From the NCBI GenBank assembly GCA_904419005.1, contig CAJFQI010000003.1:31504-95503 (forward strand): 64,000 nucleotides of DNA. Reading direction: 5' to 3'. Each line of letters opens with the position of its first letter. Within the stretch, counting starts at the first letter, position 1. This DNA comes from Candidatus Avimonas faecium (GTDB lineage Bacteria > Bacillota > Clostridia > Oscillospirales > Acutalibacteraceae). Position numbers and translations under genes: made by a program. Shown piece after piece: positions 53,263-61,261 of the stretch. The notes under the pieces were generated by a model, which saw only the letters and a list, made by a program, of their open reading frames with translations, ran no database searches and was not told the origin of the DNA.

Positions 53263-53277
53263 TTGTAAACGTTTTCT
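53263..53277. promoter_or_regulatory. cre/LacI-type operator upstream of the GH10 promoter
   Basis: TTGTAAACGTTTTCT matches the catabolite-responsive consensus WTGNAARCGNWWWCA at all but the last base and has the AAACGTTT palindromic core. It lies just upstream of the -35, a position more typical of activation than roadblock. Confidence 0.5.
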
Positions 53278-53282
53278 CAAAG

Positions 53283-53312
53283 AGGGCGGAAAATACGAGG
53301 GCGGAAAATACG
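53283..53312. repeat. 15-bp tandem duplication
   Basis: AGGGCGGAAAATACG occurs twice in direct succession at the broken N-terminus of the MerR remnant. Confidence 0.95.
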
Positions 53313-53611
53313 GCCTTTCGGCCGACACCCTGCGGTATGGCGAGCGCATCGGCCTGATTCCGCCCGTCCCCCGCAGCAAAAGCGGCATCCGGGACTACGG
53401 CGAAACGTCCTACGGGTGGATTGGATGGATGAAGTGCATATGCTCCGCCGGGGTGCAGATTGAGGCCCTGATAGAATACGCCATCCTGTTCCGGGAGAGG
53501 AAATTATCGCGGCGCCAGGCGATCCTGGTGGAGCAGCGGGAAAACCGAAGAAAATACCAAGGGGGTGCTGCATCTTGCAGCACCCCCTTGGCCGTATCGG
53601 CGCCGAGGTGA
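53303..53611 (+). pseudogene. MerR-family regulator remnant
   Basis: The frame encodes KYGLSADTLRYGERIGLIPP, the second half of a MerR helix-turn-helix (normally LRYYERIGL), then RSKSGIRDYGE and CSAGVQIEALIEYAILFRE, the family's wing and dimer helix. The first recognition helices are missing, replaced by a duplicated 15-mer, and the C-terminus runs into a terminator hairpin. No ribosome site or correct start is present, so it looks like a decaying gene. Its former target may have been the divergent GH10 gene. Confidence 0.8.
53557..53591 (-). terminator. Terminator of the membrane-protein gene pair
   Basis: CCAAGGGGGTGCTGC pairs perfectly with GCAGCACCCCCTTGG around ATCTT. On the minus strand it lies about 35 bases after the stop, with TATTTTC following. 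Confidence 0.82.
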
Positions 53612-53626
53612 CGAAGCCGCCCGGTT

Positions 53627-54325
53627 CTATAGTTCCTGCGCGGGAAAGGACGGCACTTCCCCGGCCGCGCCGGCTTCCTCCTCCGGCCCAGGCGGGAAGG
53701 GAGGGGCATTGGGCGCGAGGGACGGAAAATCGAGGTAGGCCCGGCGCAGATGGGCGAAGCACGCCAACAGGACCACACGGGCGGCCAGGCCGGACGCGAG
53801 CGCGGCATACAGCGGCGCCTGCACCTGGGTAAACAGGACGGCCGCCCACAGGCCGGCTTCCGCCAAAGAGGACAGAACCAGGAAAATCCGCAGCCGCCGG
53901 CCGGTCCCCGCCGCCGTGGCGTCCAGCCGGTCGATCGCCAGGATTTCGCAGGAGGCATTCAGGATTTCATACACCGCGGCCAGGTACAGGCAGGCATACA
54001 GCCCGTGATAAAGGGCGGAAAGCGGCACGAGGCCGGAGGCCGGCAGCGGCAACCCGTTTCTCTCTATCAGCAGCAGGAGAAATTCCGCCGCCGACAGGCC
54101 GCACAGGATCCGCATCATGACCGCGGCCCGCCATAAGCCGGGAGAGCCGGCGCGCATCCGCAGCTGATTGAGCCCGCTGAGCAGGACGAGAAGCCCCACA
54201 AAATCCGGGAAAATCGGGACCGGGCCGATGTTTACATGGAACAGCAGGAGGAACGTACCCCAGAAGCAGCGGCGGTATCCCCGCGCCATCGTCCCACCGG
54301 GGTCCTGGATACTGGCCAGCGTCAT
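53627..54325 (-). CDS. Uncharacterised multi-pass membrane protein
   Basis: 232 residues with about six hydrophobic segments: residues 20-50, 66-86, 95-118, 148-166 and 172-192, plus a weaker one. The C-terminus is Pro/Glu/Ala-rich. I recognise no family. The start overlaps the previous stop by four bases (ATGA), so it is coupled to the gene at 54322. The two probably form one membrane unit. Confidence 0.75.
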   Translation of the reverse strand: MTLASIQDPGGTMARGYRRCFWGTFLLLFHVNIGPVPIFPDFVGLLVLLSGLNQLRMRAGSPGLWRAAVMMRILCGLSAAEFLLLLIERNGLPLPASGLVPLSALYHGLYACLYLAAVYEILNASCEILAIDRLDATAAGTGRRLRIFLVLSSLAEAGLWAAVLFTQVQAPLYAALASGLAARVVLLACFAHLRRAYLDFPSLAPNAPPFPPGPEEEAGAAGEVPSFPAQEL

Positions 54326-55371
54326 GCCGCCCCCTCCCTTCTTTCGCGGATATACGCAAGCGCCTCCATAAACGAGGGCGTCTGCGGCGTATGGTTCAGC
54401 AGGCCGACCAGGCAGACGCAGGACTGCCCGCCGCTTTCGTCCTGAATCCAGCAGTCGACCGACAGCGCATACTGGGTCAGCCGCTCCCGGATGCCGCCCG
54501 GGGAGGGAAATTCTGCGTGGGCGCTCAGGATCCGGCTGCAGGAGTCGCCGGCTAGGGCTTCCAACGGCGTCCCGTTGACCGTGACCGTGAACAGGGACGG
54601 ATCCGGTACCGCCGGGGTGACGGACGCCCCGGTAAAAACCCCGGTTTGTGCCAAGGCGTATTCTAGGGCGTAGAGGTTGCTGGTTGTTCCATCGTTAGAT
54701 GTCGTGCCGCTGTAGGAATACATCACCGTCCGGCCGGCGTCATCCCCGCCCGGGCCCAGGCGGACGTCGCCAAGCGCCGCTTCCATTTCCCGGCCGTCGG
54801 AGAAAGCAATGCGCGCCCGTTGAAAGGCTGGGTCCGTGTCCGCGCCGTCCGTCCGGGCCTCGGAGGCCGCCGCCCCGCCGTCATCTCCGCCTTCCGCCTC
54901 CGCGGCCGGGACGTGCCGCAGGATGGTGACGTAGACGCTGCGCAGGCTGTATGCGCCGACCTCCTGGCTGGCGGCGCCCGAAAACAGAGAATACATTGCC
55001 GGCGGGGTCGTGCTGCAATAGACGCGGTAGTCGTCCCCTTCCAGCTCGGGGAAGGTCACGCTGGTGACCTGGCTGGAATCGTTGGCATTGGTGAGGTAAG
55101 GCAGGGTGAGCGCGTATTCCCATGCGACCACGCCGCTGCCGTAATCCTGGCTCCGGGCGGGCCGGAGGTCGGCATAGACCTCAAGGAACAGCGGCTCGGG
55201 CAGGCGGATGGCCAGCAGGAAGGCCGCCATCCCGACGGCCAGCCCGGCAGTCACGCACAGGCTGACGATCAGCCATATCCGGTTCACCCGCCGTTTCCGC
55301 TGCAGGACGGCCTCCCGGCTGCCGGAAGCGGGCGGCTCCGGCGTGCCGCTTTTGTTGGGATCCTTTGACAT
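54322..55371 (-). CDS. Uncharacterised single-pass membrane protein
   Basis: 349 residues: a basic N-terminus, one membrane segment (about 30-52), and an extracytoplasmic domain with no family I recognise. The outer domain contains an Ala/Glu/Gly-rich loop, and the tandem words TTSNDGTTSNLYALEYALAQ occur in its middle. AGAGGGGA precedes the ATG. A TATAAT lies at 55413-55418 on the coding strand, with a poor -35. Coupled to the downstream membrane protein. Confidence 0.78.
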   Translation of the reverse strand: MSKDPNKSGTPEPPASGSREAVLQRKRRVNRIWLIVSLCVTAGLAVGMAAFLLAIRLPEPLFLEVYADLRPARSQDYGSGVVAWEYALTLPYLTNANDSSQVTSVTFPELEGDDYRVYCSTTPPAMYSLFSGAASQEVGAYSLRSVYVTILRHVPAAEAEGGDDGGAAASEARTDGADTDPAFQRARIAFSDGREMEAALGDVRLGPGGDDAGRTVMYSYSGTTSNDGTTSNLYALEYALAQTGVFTGASVTPAVPDPSLFTVTVNGTPLEALAGDSCSRILSAHAEFPSPGGIRERLTQYALSVDCWIQDESGGQSCVCLVGLLNHTPQTPSFMEALAYIRERREGAA

Positions 55372-55495
55372 GGCGTTCCCCTCTTCCACTTCGAATTCAT
55401 TCGATATACATGATTATACGATTTATAGAGCAAAAAGTATAGACATTACGCACAGAATTTCCCGCTTTCCCTTGCGAGGCCTGCCCCTCCGCCGC

Positions 55496-56578
55496 CTATT
55501 TCGGCGGCGCGCAGACGTAAACCTCTCCCGCCGCGCCCCCGCCGCAGCGGAGCCGGAGCAGCTCGCTGACGGTGACGGTGGTGTAGCCGTCCTTTTGCAG
55601 CCGGTCCATCATCTCCACAGCGGCATCCACCGTGGAGGCGTAGACGTCGTGCATCAGCACGATCGCGCCGTCCCGGATCCCGTACGGGCCGTCCTGGAAC
55701 GCCGTGGTGAGGATGCTGCTCTTGGAGCGGCTTTCCCAGTCGCGGGTGTCGACCGACCAATATAGGATACGCAGGTTCTGCTCGCGGCAGTACGCCTTCA
55801 GGTCGTCGTCGTAGGAGCCTCCCGGCGGGCGGAGCAGGGTGACCGGCTTGCCGGTGACGTTTTGGATGGCCTGTATCGAGCTCTGAATCTCCTCCGCCTT
55901 TTCCGCCCGGCTCAGCTTGGTCAGGTTCGGGTGGCTGTAGGTGTGGGTGCCGATCTCATGCCCTTCCTCCGCCGCCCGCCTGAGGGTGTCGGCGTACCGG
56001 CCGACCCGGTTGCCGACGACAAAGAAGGTCGCCTTCATCCCCCGCTTCTTCAGCTCGTCGAGCAGGCGGGCGGTGGTGTCGCCCGGCCCGTCGTCAAAGG
56101 TCAGCGCAATCAGCTTGGCGCTGTCGGGGACGGAGGGGGCGGGAGAAGAGGAGGCAGAAGGGGAGGAAGAGGGGGAAGGGGCGGCCGAGGAAGCGGCCGC
56201 CTTCTTCCTGAGCTGGTCCAGCTCGGACTGGAGGGCGCTTTTTTCCTCCTCCAGCCGGCGGCTGTCGGATTCGGCGGCCGACGCGCGCTGCTCCGCCTGC
56301 ACCAGGCGGGCCTCCAGCGCCGACGCCTGATCCTGCGCCGCCGTCAGCTGGGACTGGGTATCGTGCAGCTGGGACCGGGTATCGTTCAGCGTGCGCTGGA
56401 TTTTCTGCCGCTCCCGCCGGCCGTCTGCGATCTGCGCGTCGGCCCCGGCAAGGGAGTCCGCCGCCCTTTTCCAGCCGGCGATGCCGAAGCCGAAGCCCGC
56501 CGCCAGCAGGACGCCGCCCGCGCATACCGCCAGCAGGGCTGCCCGCAGCCCGCGGGTGCTTTTGCTTGTCTTTTTCAT
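55496..56578 (-). CDS. Membrane-anchored polysaccharide deacetylase (CE4, PgdA-like)
   Basis: Predicted peptidoglycan or chitooligosaccharide deacetylase, 360 residues. An N-terminal membrane anchor (about 12-33) leads into a ~100-residue coiled coil rich in Gln/Glu and a Ser/Pro linker. The NodB domain follows with TFDDGPG, the metal-binding THTYSHPN, RPPGGSYD, DTRDW and the C-terminal LMHD. All CE4 catalytic motifs are intact. The start is ATG where the membrane anchor begins. Wall deacetylation would confer lysozyme resistance. Confidence 0.92.
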   Translation of the reverse strand: MKKTSKSTRGLRAALLAVCAGGVLLAAGFGFGIAGWKRAADSLAGADAQIADGRRERQKIQRTLNDTRSQLHDTQSQLTAAQDQASALEARLVQAEQRASAAESDSRRLEEEKSALQSELDQLRKKAAASSAAPSPSSSPSASSSPAPSVPDSAKLIALTFDDGPGDTTARLLDELKKRGMKATFFVVGNRVGRYADTLRRAAEEGHEIGTHTYSHPNLTKLSRAEKAEEIQSSIQAIQNVTGKPVTLLRPPGGSYDDDLKAYCREQNLRILYWSVDTRDWESRSKSSILTTAFQDGPYGIRDGAIVLMHDVYASTVDAAVEMMDRLQKDGYTTVTVSELLRLRCGGGAAGEVYVCAPPK

Positions 56579-56639
56579 CCAAGCCACCGTCCTTTCGGTC
56601 GGAAAAGGCGGTGAGCCGCCCGTCCGCATTGCTAAGGGC

Positions 56640-56669
56640 ATTGTAGCATTTGGCTAAGGCTTTCTGCAA
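56640..56669 (-). promoter_or_regulatory. Promoter of the CE4 deacetylase gene
   Basis: On the minus strand: TTGCAG, 18 bases, TACAAT. Confidence 0.7.
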
Positions 56670-56704
56670 TAAAATGACGGGTTTTGTAATCTTTTGTAAC
56701 GAAC

Positions 56705-56733
56705 TTGTAATTTCTTGCGGATTGTGTTATAAT
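56705..56733 (+). promoter_or_regulatory. Promoter of the degV gene
   Basis: TTGTAA, 17 bases, perfect TATAAT. Confidence 0.82.
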
Positions 56734-56813
56734 ACATTAACTTTATACTATGAAAAACCCGTGGCCGCCCGGAAGGAGCGGCGCAGGGAAAACGCTTCGG
56801 GAGGGAGAAGCCG

Positions 56814-57674
56814 TTGAGCAGCAACAGCCGCATCATTCTGAGCTCGGACAGTACCTGCGACCTTGGCGACGAGCTGCGCCGCCGTTATGAAGTGAATTAT
56901 TATCCGTTTCATGTAATTTTGGACGGTAAGACGTACGGGGACGGGGTGGACCTGGTTCCCGACCAGATTTACGAGGTGTACCGCGCCAAAAAGATCCTGC
57001 CGAAAACGGCGGCGATCAACACGGCGGAGTACATAGACTACTTCCGGAAGTGGACCGACCAGGGATATGAGGTGGTCCATCTGACCCTGGGGCACGGGCT
57101 TTCCGCTACCTATAACAACTGCCGCCTGGCCGCCGAGGAGCTGCCGGGGGTGTATGTCATTGACAGCTGCAACCTTTCGACCGGCTCCGGCCTGCTGGTG
57201 ATCGAAGCGGCCGAGCGGATCGCGGCGGGGATGCCGGCGGCCCAGGTCGCGCAGGAGGTCCAAGCGCTGGCCTCCCACGTCAACGCCAGCTTTGTGCTTG
57301 ATACGCTGGAATTCCTGTACAAGGGGGGACGCTGCTCGGCGCTCCAGATGCTGGGGGCCAACCTGCTGCAGCTCAAGCCCTGCATTGAGGTGAACAATGC
57401 CGACGGCACCATGAGCGTAGGCAAGAAATACCGCGGCTCGCTGGATAAGGCGCTGGCCCAGTATGTGAAGGACCGCCTGCAAGGAAGGGACGACCTCCGT
57501 TACGACCGCGTTTTTATCACCCACTCGGGCATTTCCGAGGAGCGGATTGCTATGGTGAAGAAGGAAGTGGAGCAGTTGGCCTCCTTCCGCGAGGTGTTCA
57601 TTACCCGCGCGGGCTGCACCATCTCCTCCCACTGCGGCCCCAACACCCTCGGCGTGCTGTTTATGACGAAGTAA
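56814..57674 (+). CDS. DegV family fatty-acid-binding protein
   Basis: Lipid-binding EDD-fold protein of 286 residues. In Firmicutes, such proteins (FakB) present fatty acids to the kinase FakA. It begins IILSSDSTCDLGDEL, and the fatty-acid pocket motifs are HLTLGHGLSATYNN and IDSCNLSTGSGLLV. C-terminal GCTISSHCGPNTLGVLF carries the conserved His. Starts at TTG eight bases after GGGAGGGAG; no better ATG exists in the homologous region. Monocistronic. Confidence 0.93.
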   Translation: MSSNSRIILSSDSTCDLGDELRRRYEVNYYPFHVILDGKTYGDGVDLVPDQIYEVYRAKKILPKTAAINTAEYIDYFRKWTDQGYEVVHLTLGHGLSATYNNCRLAAEELPGVYVIDSCNLSTGSGLLVIEAAERIAAGMPAAQVAQEVQALASHVNASFVLDTLEFLYKGGRCSALQMLGANLLQLKPCIEVNNADGTMSVGKKYRGSLDKALAQYVKDRLQGRDDLRYDRVFITHSGISEERIAMVKKEVEQLASFREVFITRAGCTISSHCGPNTLGVLFMTK

Positions 57675-57726
57675 GAGGCCCCGGCGCCGGATGCGTCCAT
57701 GGCTTAAAATAAAAAAACAACGTGTG

Positions 57727-57756
57727 ATGCGGCAGGCCGGTACCGGCCTGCCGCAT
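57727..57756. repeat. 30-bp perfect palindrome after degV
   Basis: Full self-complementarity with centre TA. There is no U-tract on the plus strand; on the minus strand a T-run begins ten bases away. It shares the word CCGGCCTGCC with the palindrome at 32054-32095. Confidence 0.85.
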
Positions 57757-57788
57757 TCCTTAAGATATTGGAAAAAGCGATCGCTTTG

Positions 57789-57817
57789 TTGCAATTTCGA
57801 CAGGGCTGTGCTATCAT
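57789..57817 (+). promoter_or_regulatory. Possible promoter for the first LCP gene
   Basis: TTGCAA, 17 bases, TATCAT. A second TACAAT is seen at 57962-57967. The leader would be 150-310 bases; the gap has no gene. Confidence 0.5.
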
Positions 57818-58022
57818 GATACAGCATAGCCGCTTTTGCCGGCCCGGCCTTGCCGCCGGCTTTGCGGGCTGTATGCAGCGGCGGCTTTTCGGCGTGTACC
57901 CTCCGGCTGACGGCGGGCGGCGGGGCCGCTGCAAGTAAACGAATTTATCGTGAAAAAAGGATACAATACCTGTAAGGATAAAGGGCGGAGGCCATAGGTA
58001 TCCCAACGCCGCTTTTTCATCG

Positions 58023-58052
58023 CTTACCTTCTGTTACCTTCGGTTACCCTCT
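58023..58052 (+). repeat. Three 10-bp tandem repeats in the LCP leader
   Basis: CTTACCTTCT, GTTACCTTCG and GTTACCCTCT follow one another about 80 bases before the LCP start. Confidence 0.8.
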
Positions 58053-58131
58053 GCGGAGGTTTCAGCCGGGGGCTGTCCCTCGCTTGCCGCCCTTGTCCTC
58101 TGTCCCTCAATGAAAGGAATGAGCGTCAATT

Positions 58132-59343
58132 ATGAGCAAGAAGCGCCCTGCCCATGCAAAGCCTCCGTCCGGCCGGGCAGCCGATCAGCCGCGGCCGCCG
58201 GAGGAGAGGGCGGACATCACGGAGATGGCGTATTCCGGGAACGGCCCGGACCAGCCCAAGCGCCCCCGCGGCAGGAAGCCGCGCGGCAAGGCCTTCAAGG
58301 GCGTGATGATTGCAGCGATCGCCCTGCTGTGCGTGTTCGGCCTGCTGTTCATCCTGCTCGGCTCCTACATCGGCGTGATGATTAACCGGATTACGTTTGA
58401 CGGGGAGTATTCCGAGGAATATGTGGATTCAATCGTGCCGGACGACATTGACCCCAACGAGAGCTACAGCGATTCGGATCTCCTCAGCGATTATACCTTT
58501 ATTGACGACACCATGTCGGATGTGGCCGAGATTGAGGTGCGGGGGAATACCCAGAACGTCACCAATTATCTGCTGATCGGCGTGGACGGCCGAGGTGACA
58601 GCTATGCTGCCCGCTCGGATACGGTGATCGTCCTGACCATCAATAGGGAGAAAAAGACCATCAAGCTGACCTCCCTGATGCGGGACATCCTGATTACCAT
58701 CCCCGGCCGGGACAAGGACGGCGATGGGAAGGACGATTACGGGAAGTTCAACTGGGCCTACGCCTTCGGCGGCTTTGACCTGATGCAGAAGGCGATTGAG
58801 CAGAACTTCCGCCTGAAGATTGATAAGTATATCGCCGTCAATTTCACCGCCTTTGAAAAGGCCGTGGACGCTTTTGGAGGCGTGGATATTGCGCTGACCG
58901 ATGCGGAGCTGGCGGAGGTCGCCCGCACCTCCAGCCAGCCCGCCTCTACGTCCAGCGCCGGGGTCTATCACCTCAACGGCGCGCAGGCGCTCGCCTATTC
59001 CCGCATCCGCAAGCTGGACAGCGATTTCGGGCGCAACGACCGGCAGCGCAAGACGATTCAGGCGTTGTTCAGCGCGGCCAAGTCGATGAGCATCGGGCAG
59101 CTCAACACCCTGCTGAACAACGTGCTGCCCGAGGTGCGCACCAACATGACGGCCAACGAGCTGGCCGGATTTGCCATGAATTCCGTCACCTACTTCTCCT
59201 ACAATATGGGGGAGACGTATTACCTGCCGCAATCCGGCACCTATACCTCTAAGATTGACCCGAGCATCGGATGGGTGATGCTGTTCAACGACCCGGTTCA
59301 GGCGATCACCGACCTGCATAAGTTTATCTACAGTATTGAATAG
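58132..59343 (+). CDS. LytR-CpsA-Psr family wall-polymer ligase (first copy)
   Basis: Membrane phosphotransferase that attaches teichoic-acid-like or capsular polymers to peptidoglycan from undecaprenyl carriers. 403 residues: a basic cytoplasmic N-terminus (1-55), one membrane segment (about 60-85), then the LCP domain. Key features are ARSDTVIVLTI, LMRDILITIPG, AVNFTAFEKAVDAFGGVDI and SRIRKLDSDFGRNDRQRKT, with the pyrophosphate-binding Arg and Asp residues present. Ribosome site weak. A second LCP gene lies 2 kb downstream beyond a sigma/anti-sigma pair. Confidence 0.94.
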   Translation: MSKKRPAHAKPPSGRAADQPRPPEERADITEMAYSGNGPDQPKRPRGRKPRGKAFKGVMIAAIALLCVFGLLFILLGSYIGVMINRITFDGEYSEEYVDSIVPDDIDPNESYSDSDLLSDYTFIDDTMSDVAEIEVRGNTQNVTNYLLIGVDGRGDSYAARSDTVIVLTINREKKTIKLTSLMRDILITIPGRDKDGDGKDDYGKFNWAYAFGGFDLMQKAIEQNFRLKIDKYIAVNFTAFEKAVDAFGGVDIALTDAELAEVARTSSQPASTSSAGVYHLNGAQALAYSRIRKLDSDFGRNDRQRKTIQALFSAAKSMSIGQLNTLLNNVLPEVRTNMTANELAGFAMNSVTYFSYNMGETYYLPQSGTYTSKIDPSIGWVMLFNDPVQAITDLHKFIYSIE

Positions 59344-59367
59344 CCGGGTCCCCACCGTATGAAGCGC

Positions 59368-59416
59368 AAGGCGCCCCCTGCCGCCGTATTCTTGGCAGCC
59401 GGCGGGCGCCTTTGTC
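59368..59416 (+). terminator. Imperfect terminator after the first LCP gene
   Basis: AAGGCGCCC pairs with GGGCGCCTT, with a partly paired interior and TTTGTCCTG following. Confidence 0.6.
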
Positions 59417-59508
59417 CTGCTTCCTAGTGCTTTCCGGTGCTTTCCGGCCGGCGGTTCCCTGCGGCGGGGCGGGCGGCGCGGCACGGAAAACGCTGGAAAG
59501 AGAAAAGG

Positions 59509-59523
59509 CCGAAAAATTTTCGG
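59509..59523. promoter_or_regulatory. Inverted repeat upstream of the sigma-factor gene
   Basis: CCGAAAA-A-TTTTCGG lies 56 bases before the sigma start. A possible TTTCCG-N17-TACTAT promoter follows at 59537-59565. It may be an operator. Confidence 0.4.
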
Positions 59524-59578
59524 GAATGCGCCAACATTTCCGGCCTCTGCTTCATCTTGTACTATAAAAGGGGTTCGT

Positions 59579-60202
59579 ATGGATATGACGGATGCGCGGG
59601 ATAAACGGGAAGGGGCCCGGAGCCCCGCCCTGTATGCAGGGGCTCTCCGGCATCCCAAGCCGGCCGCCCGGGACCGGCAACACCGGGTGGAAGAAGCGCT
59701 GGCCGGGGTTGCCCGGGGCGAATCCGGGGCGCTCGAGACGCTGTACGGCGAAATGAAAGGCGCCGTGTACGGCCTCTGCCTCGCTATCCTCGGGGATCGG
59801 CCCGAGGCGGAGGACGCGACGCAGGAGACCTTCCTCAAGGTCTGGCAGTCGGCGGCCCGGCATCGTCCGGGAGCGGACGGGCGGGCCTGGGTGCTGGCCA
59901 TCGCCCGCAATGAGGCGCGCCAGCGGCTCCGCAGCCGCCGGCTCAGCGCCCCGGCGGCTTTCGGCGGAGAGCCCGCCGTGCCGGAACCGGCCGGGCAGAT
60001 CCACGACCGCCTCTGCCTGCGGCAGATGTTCGCAGCCCTTGATGAAACCGAAAGGCAGATTGTCGTGCTGTATGCCGTTGACGGCTATCTGCACAAAGAG
60101 ATTGCCGCGATTTTGGGAAAGCCGTACGCCACCGTCCGCTGGAAATTCCGCCGCGCCATGCAGAAGCTGGCGCAGGCGCTGCCGGACGGCGAGAATGGAT
60201 GA
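59579..60202 (+). CDS. ECF-type RNA polymerase sigma factor
   Basis: 207 residues. Region 2 is LYGEMKGAVYGLCLAILGDRPEAEDATQETFLKVW, split here as LYGEMKGAVYGLC then DRPEAEDATQETFLKVW, followed by RAWVLAIARNEARQRLR. Region 4 reads LDETERQIVVLYAVDGYLHK then EIAAILGKPYATVRWKFRRA. An N-terminal ~35-residue extension rich in Arg and Ala is unusual. AAAAGGGG lies five bases before the ATG. The downstream membrane protein is the likely anti-sigma. Flanked by LCP genes, so envelope stress is the likely signal. Confidence 0.92.
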   Translation: MDMTDARDKREGARSPALYAGALRHPKPAARDRQHRVEEALAGVARGESGALETLYGEMKGAVYGLCLAILGDRPEAEDATQETFLKVWQSAARHRPGADGRAWVLAIARNEARQRLRSRRLSAPAAFGGEPAVPEPAGQIHDRLCLRQMFAALDETERQIVVLYAVDGYLHKEIAAILGKPYATVRWKFRRAMQKLAQALPDGENG

Positions 60203-60259
60203 GGGCGCCGCGGGCTTCGGCCGGCGCGACCGATAGGCATAGGGAAGGAGGCGGTGCGG

Positions 60260-61192
60260 ATGGACGGCGGGTACGATGGGAAGGGCAAAAGAGAAAACCG
60301 GGCCCGCAGGGCGGAACAGGAAAAGCGGACGCAGGAGCGGATCGCCCGCCTCCTCCGGGAGGATCTGGAGAGGGAGGCGCCGGACGACTTTGCGGGGATA
60401 CGGCGGCGCCTGGGCGTGCAGAAGCCGCCGGCCCGGTCCCGCCGTTTGGCCCGCCTGGCGACGGCAGCCGCGGCCTGCGCAGCGGCTTTTGCCGTGGCTG
60501 CCGGCGGCTCCTTGGTTTGGAAGGGCTGGCAGCTCGGCCTGTTTGCCGCCGCCTCCGACACTTCCCGGGCCCCCGACGCGCCGTTCCTGTTCACCGTTTT
60601 TTCCCGCCCTTCGGATACTGGCGCCGCGGGGCAGGCGGCGGCCCGCCTGGGGGAGCCGCTGACCATGCTTTCCTGCGCCGGCTATAACCAGCTCGGGGCG
60701 ATCGGCTCCCCTTGGGAAACCGAGGAGGGCGCCGAATACCGGCTGGACCTGGAGCTGAATTTCTCCTTCCTGGGAGAGGGGCTCGCCACCGTCACCTATC
60801 AGCGGCAGGGGTCGGACAGCCTGTTCCTGCGCAAGGGCGGCGCTTTGCCGCAGGAGGAAACGACGGACCTTTTTCTGTATGAGGAAAACGGGCAGGCGGC
60901 GCTGCTGCCCGAAACGCAGGTCGCGGGGGAAAGCTGCACCCTGCAAGCGGAGGAGCAGGCCGGGGCGCGCCTTGCGCTGCGCTTCCGTGTGGCGGCCGAA
61001 CCCTACAGCGCCATGGATTCCCTGCAGGCGCTGAGCGGCGTTTACGACGCCTTCCGCGAAGAAATCCAAAACACGCGGCTGACGGCCCTGCTTGCCTTTG
61101 ACAGCGGGGAAACGATCGCCGTCCCTTTGCAGCTGGGAATTGCCGACGAAAACGACCACGCGGTCACAGTGACGCTGCTGGCGCCTTCGTAA
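60260..61192 (+). CDS. Putative membrane anti-sigma factor
   Basis: 310 residues. A highly charged cytoplasmic N-terminus (1-58) could bind the sigma factor, although no classical zinc anti-sigma motif is seen. One membrane segment (about 65-85) precedes an extracytoplasmic beta-rich domain of ~210 residues (YRLDLELNFSFLGEGLATVTY, given in part). The ATG at 60260 is eight bases after GGAAGGAGG; GTG 60254 is too close. The gene lies 57 bases after the sigma gene. The anti-sigma role is inferred from position and topology. Confidence 0.72.
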   Translation: MDGGYDGKGKRENRARRAEQEKRTQERIARLLREDLEREAPDDFAGIRRRLGVQKPPARSRRLARLATAAAACAAAFAVAAGGSLVWKGWQLGLFAAASDTSRAPDAPFLFTVFSRPSDTGAAGQAAARLGEPLTMLSCAGYNQLGAIGSPWETEEGAEYRLDLELNFSFLGEGLATVTYQRQGSDSLFLRKGGALPQEETTDLFLYEENGQAALLPETQVAGESCTLQAEEQAGARLALRFRVAAEPYSAMDSLQALSGVYDAFREEIQNTRLTALLAFDSGETIAVPLQLGIADENDHAVTVTLLAPS

Positions 61193-61261
61193 GCCGAGGC
61201 GGCTGCGGGGAACGCATTGCAAGGAATGAAAAACGGATAAACAAAGAGAGGATGAACCGAT

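Noticed and set aside
49715..53626. A complete integrative element bounded by att repeats
   Set aside because: No integrase, transposase or second copy of the tRNA 3' end is visible in the window.
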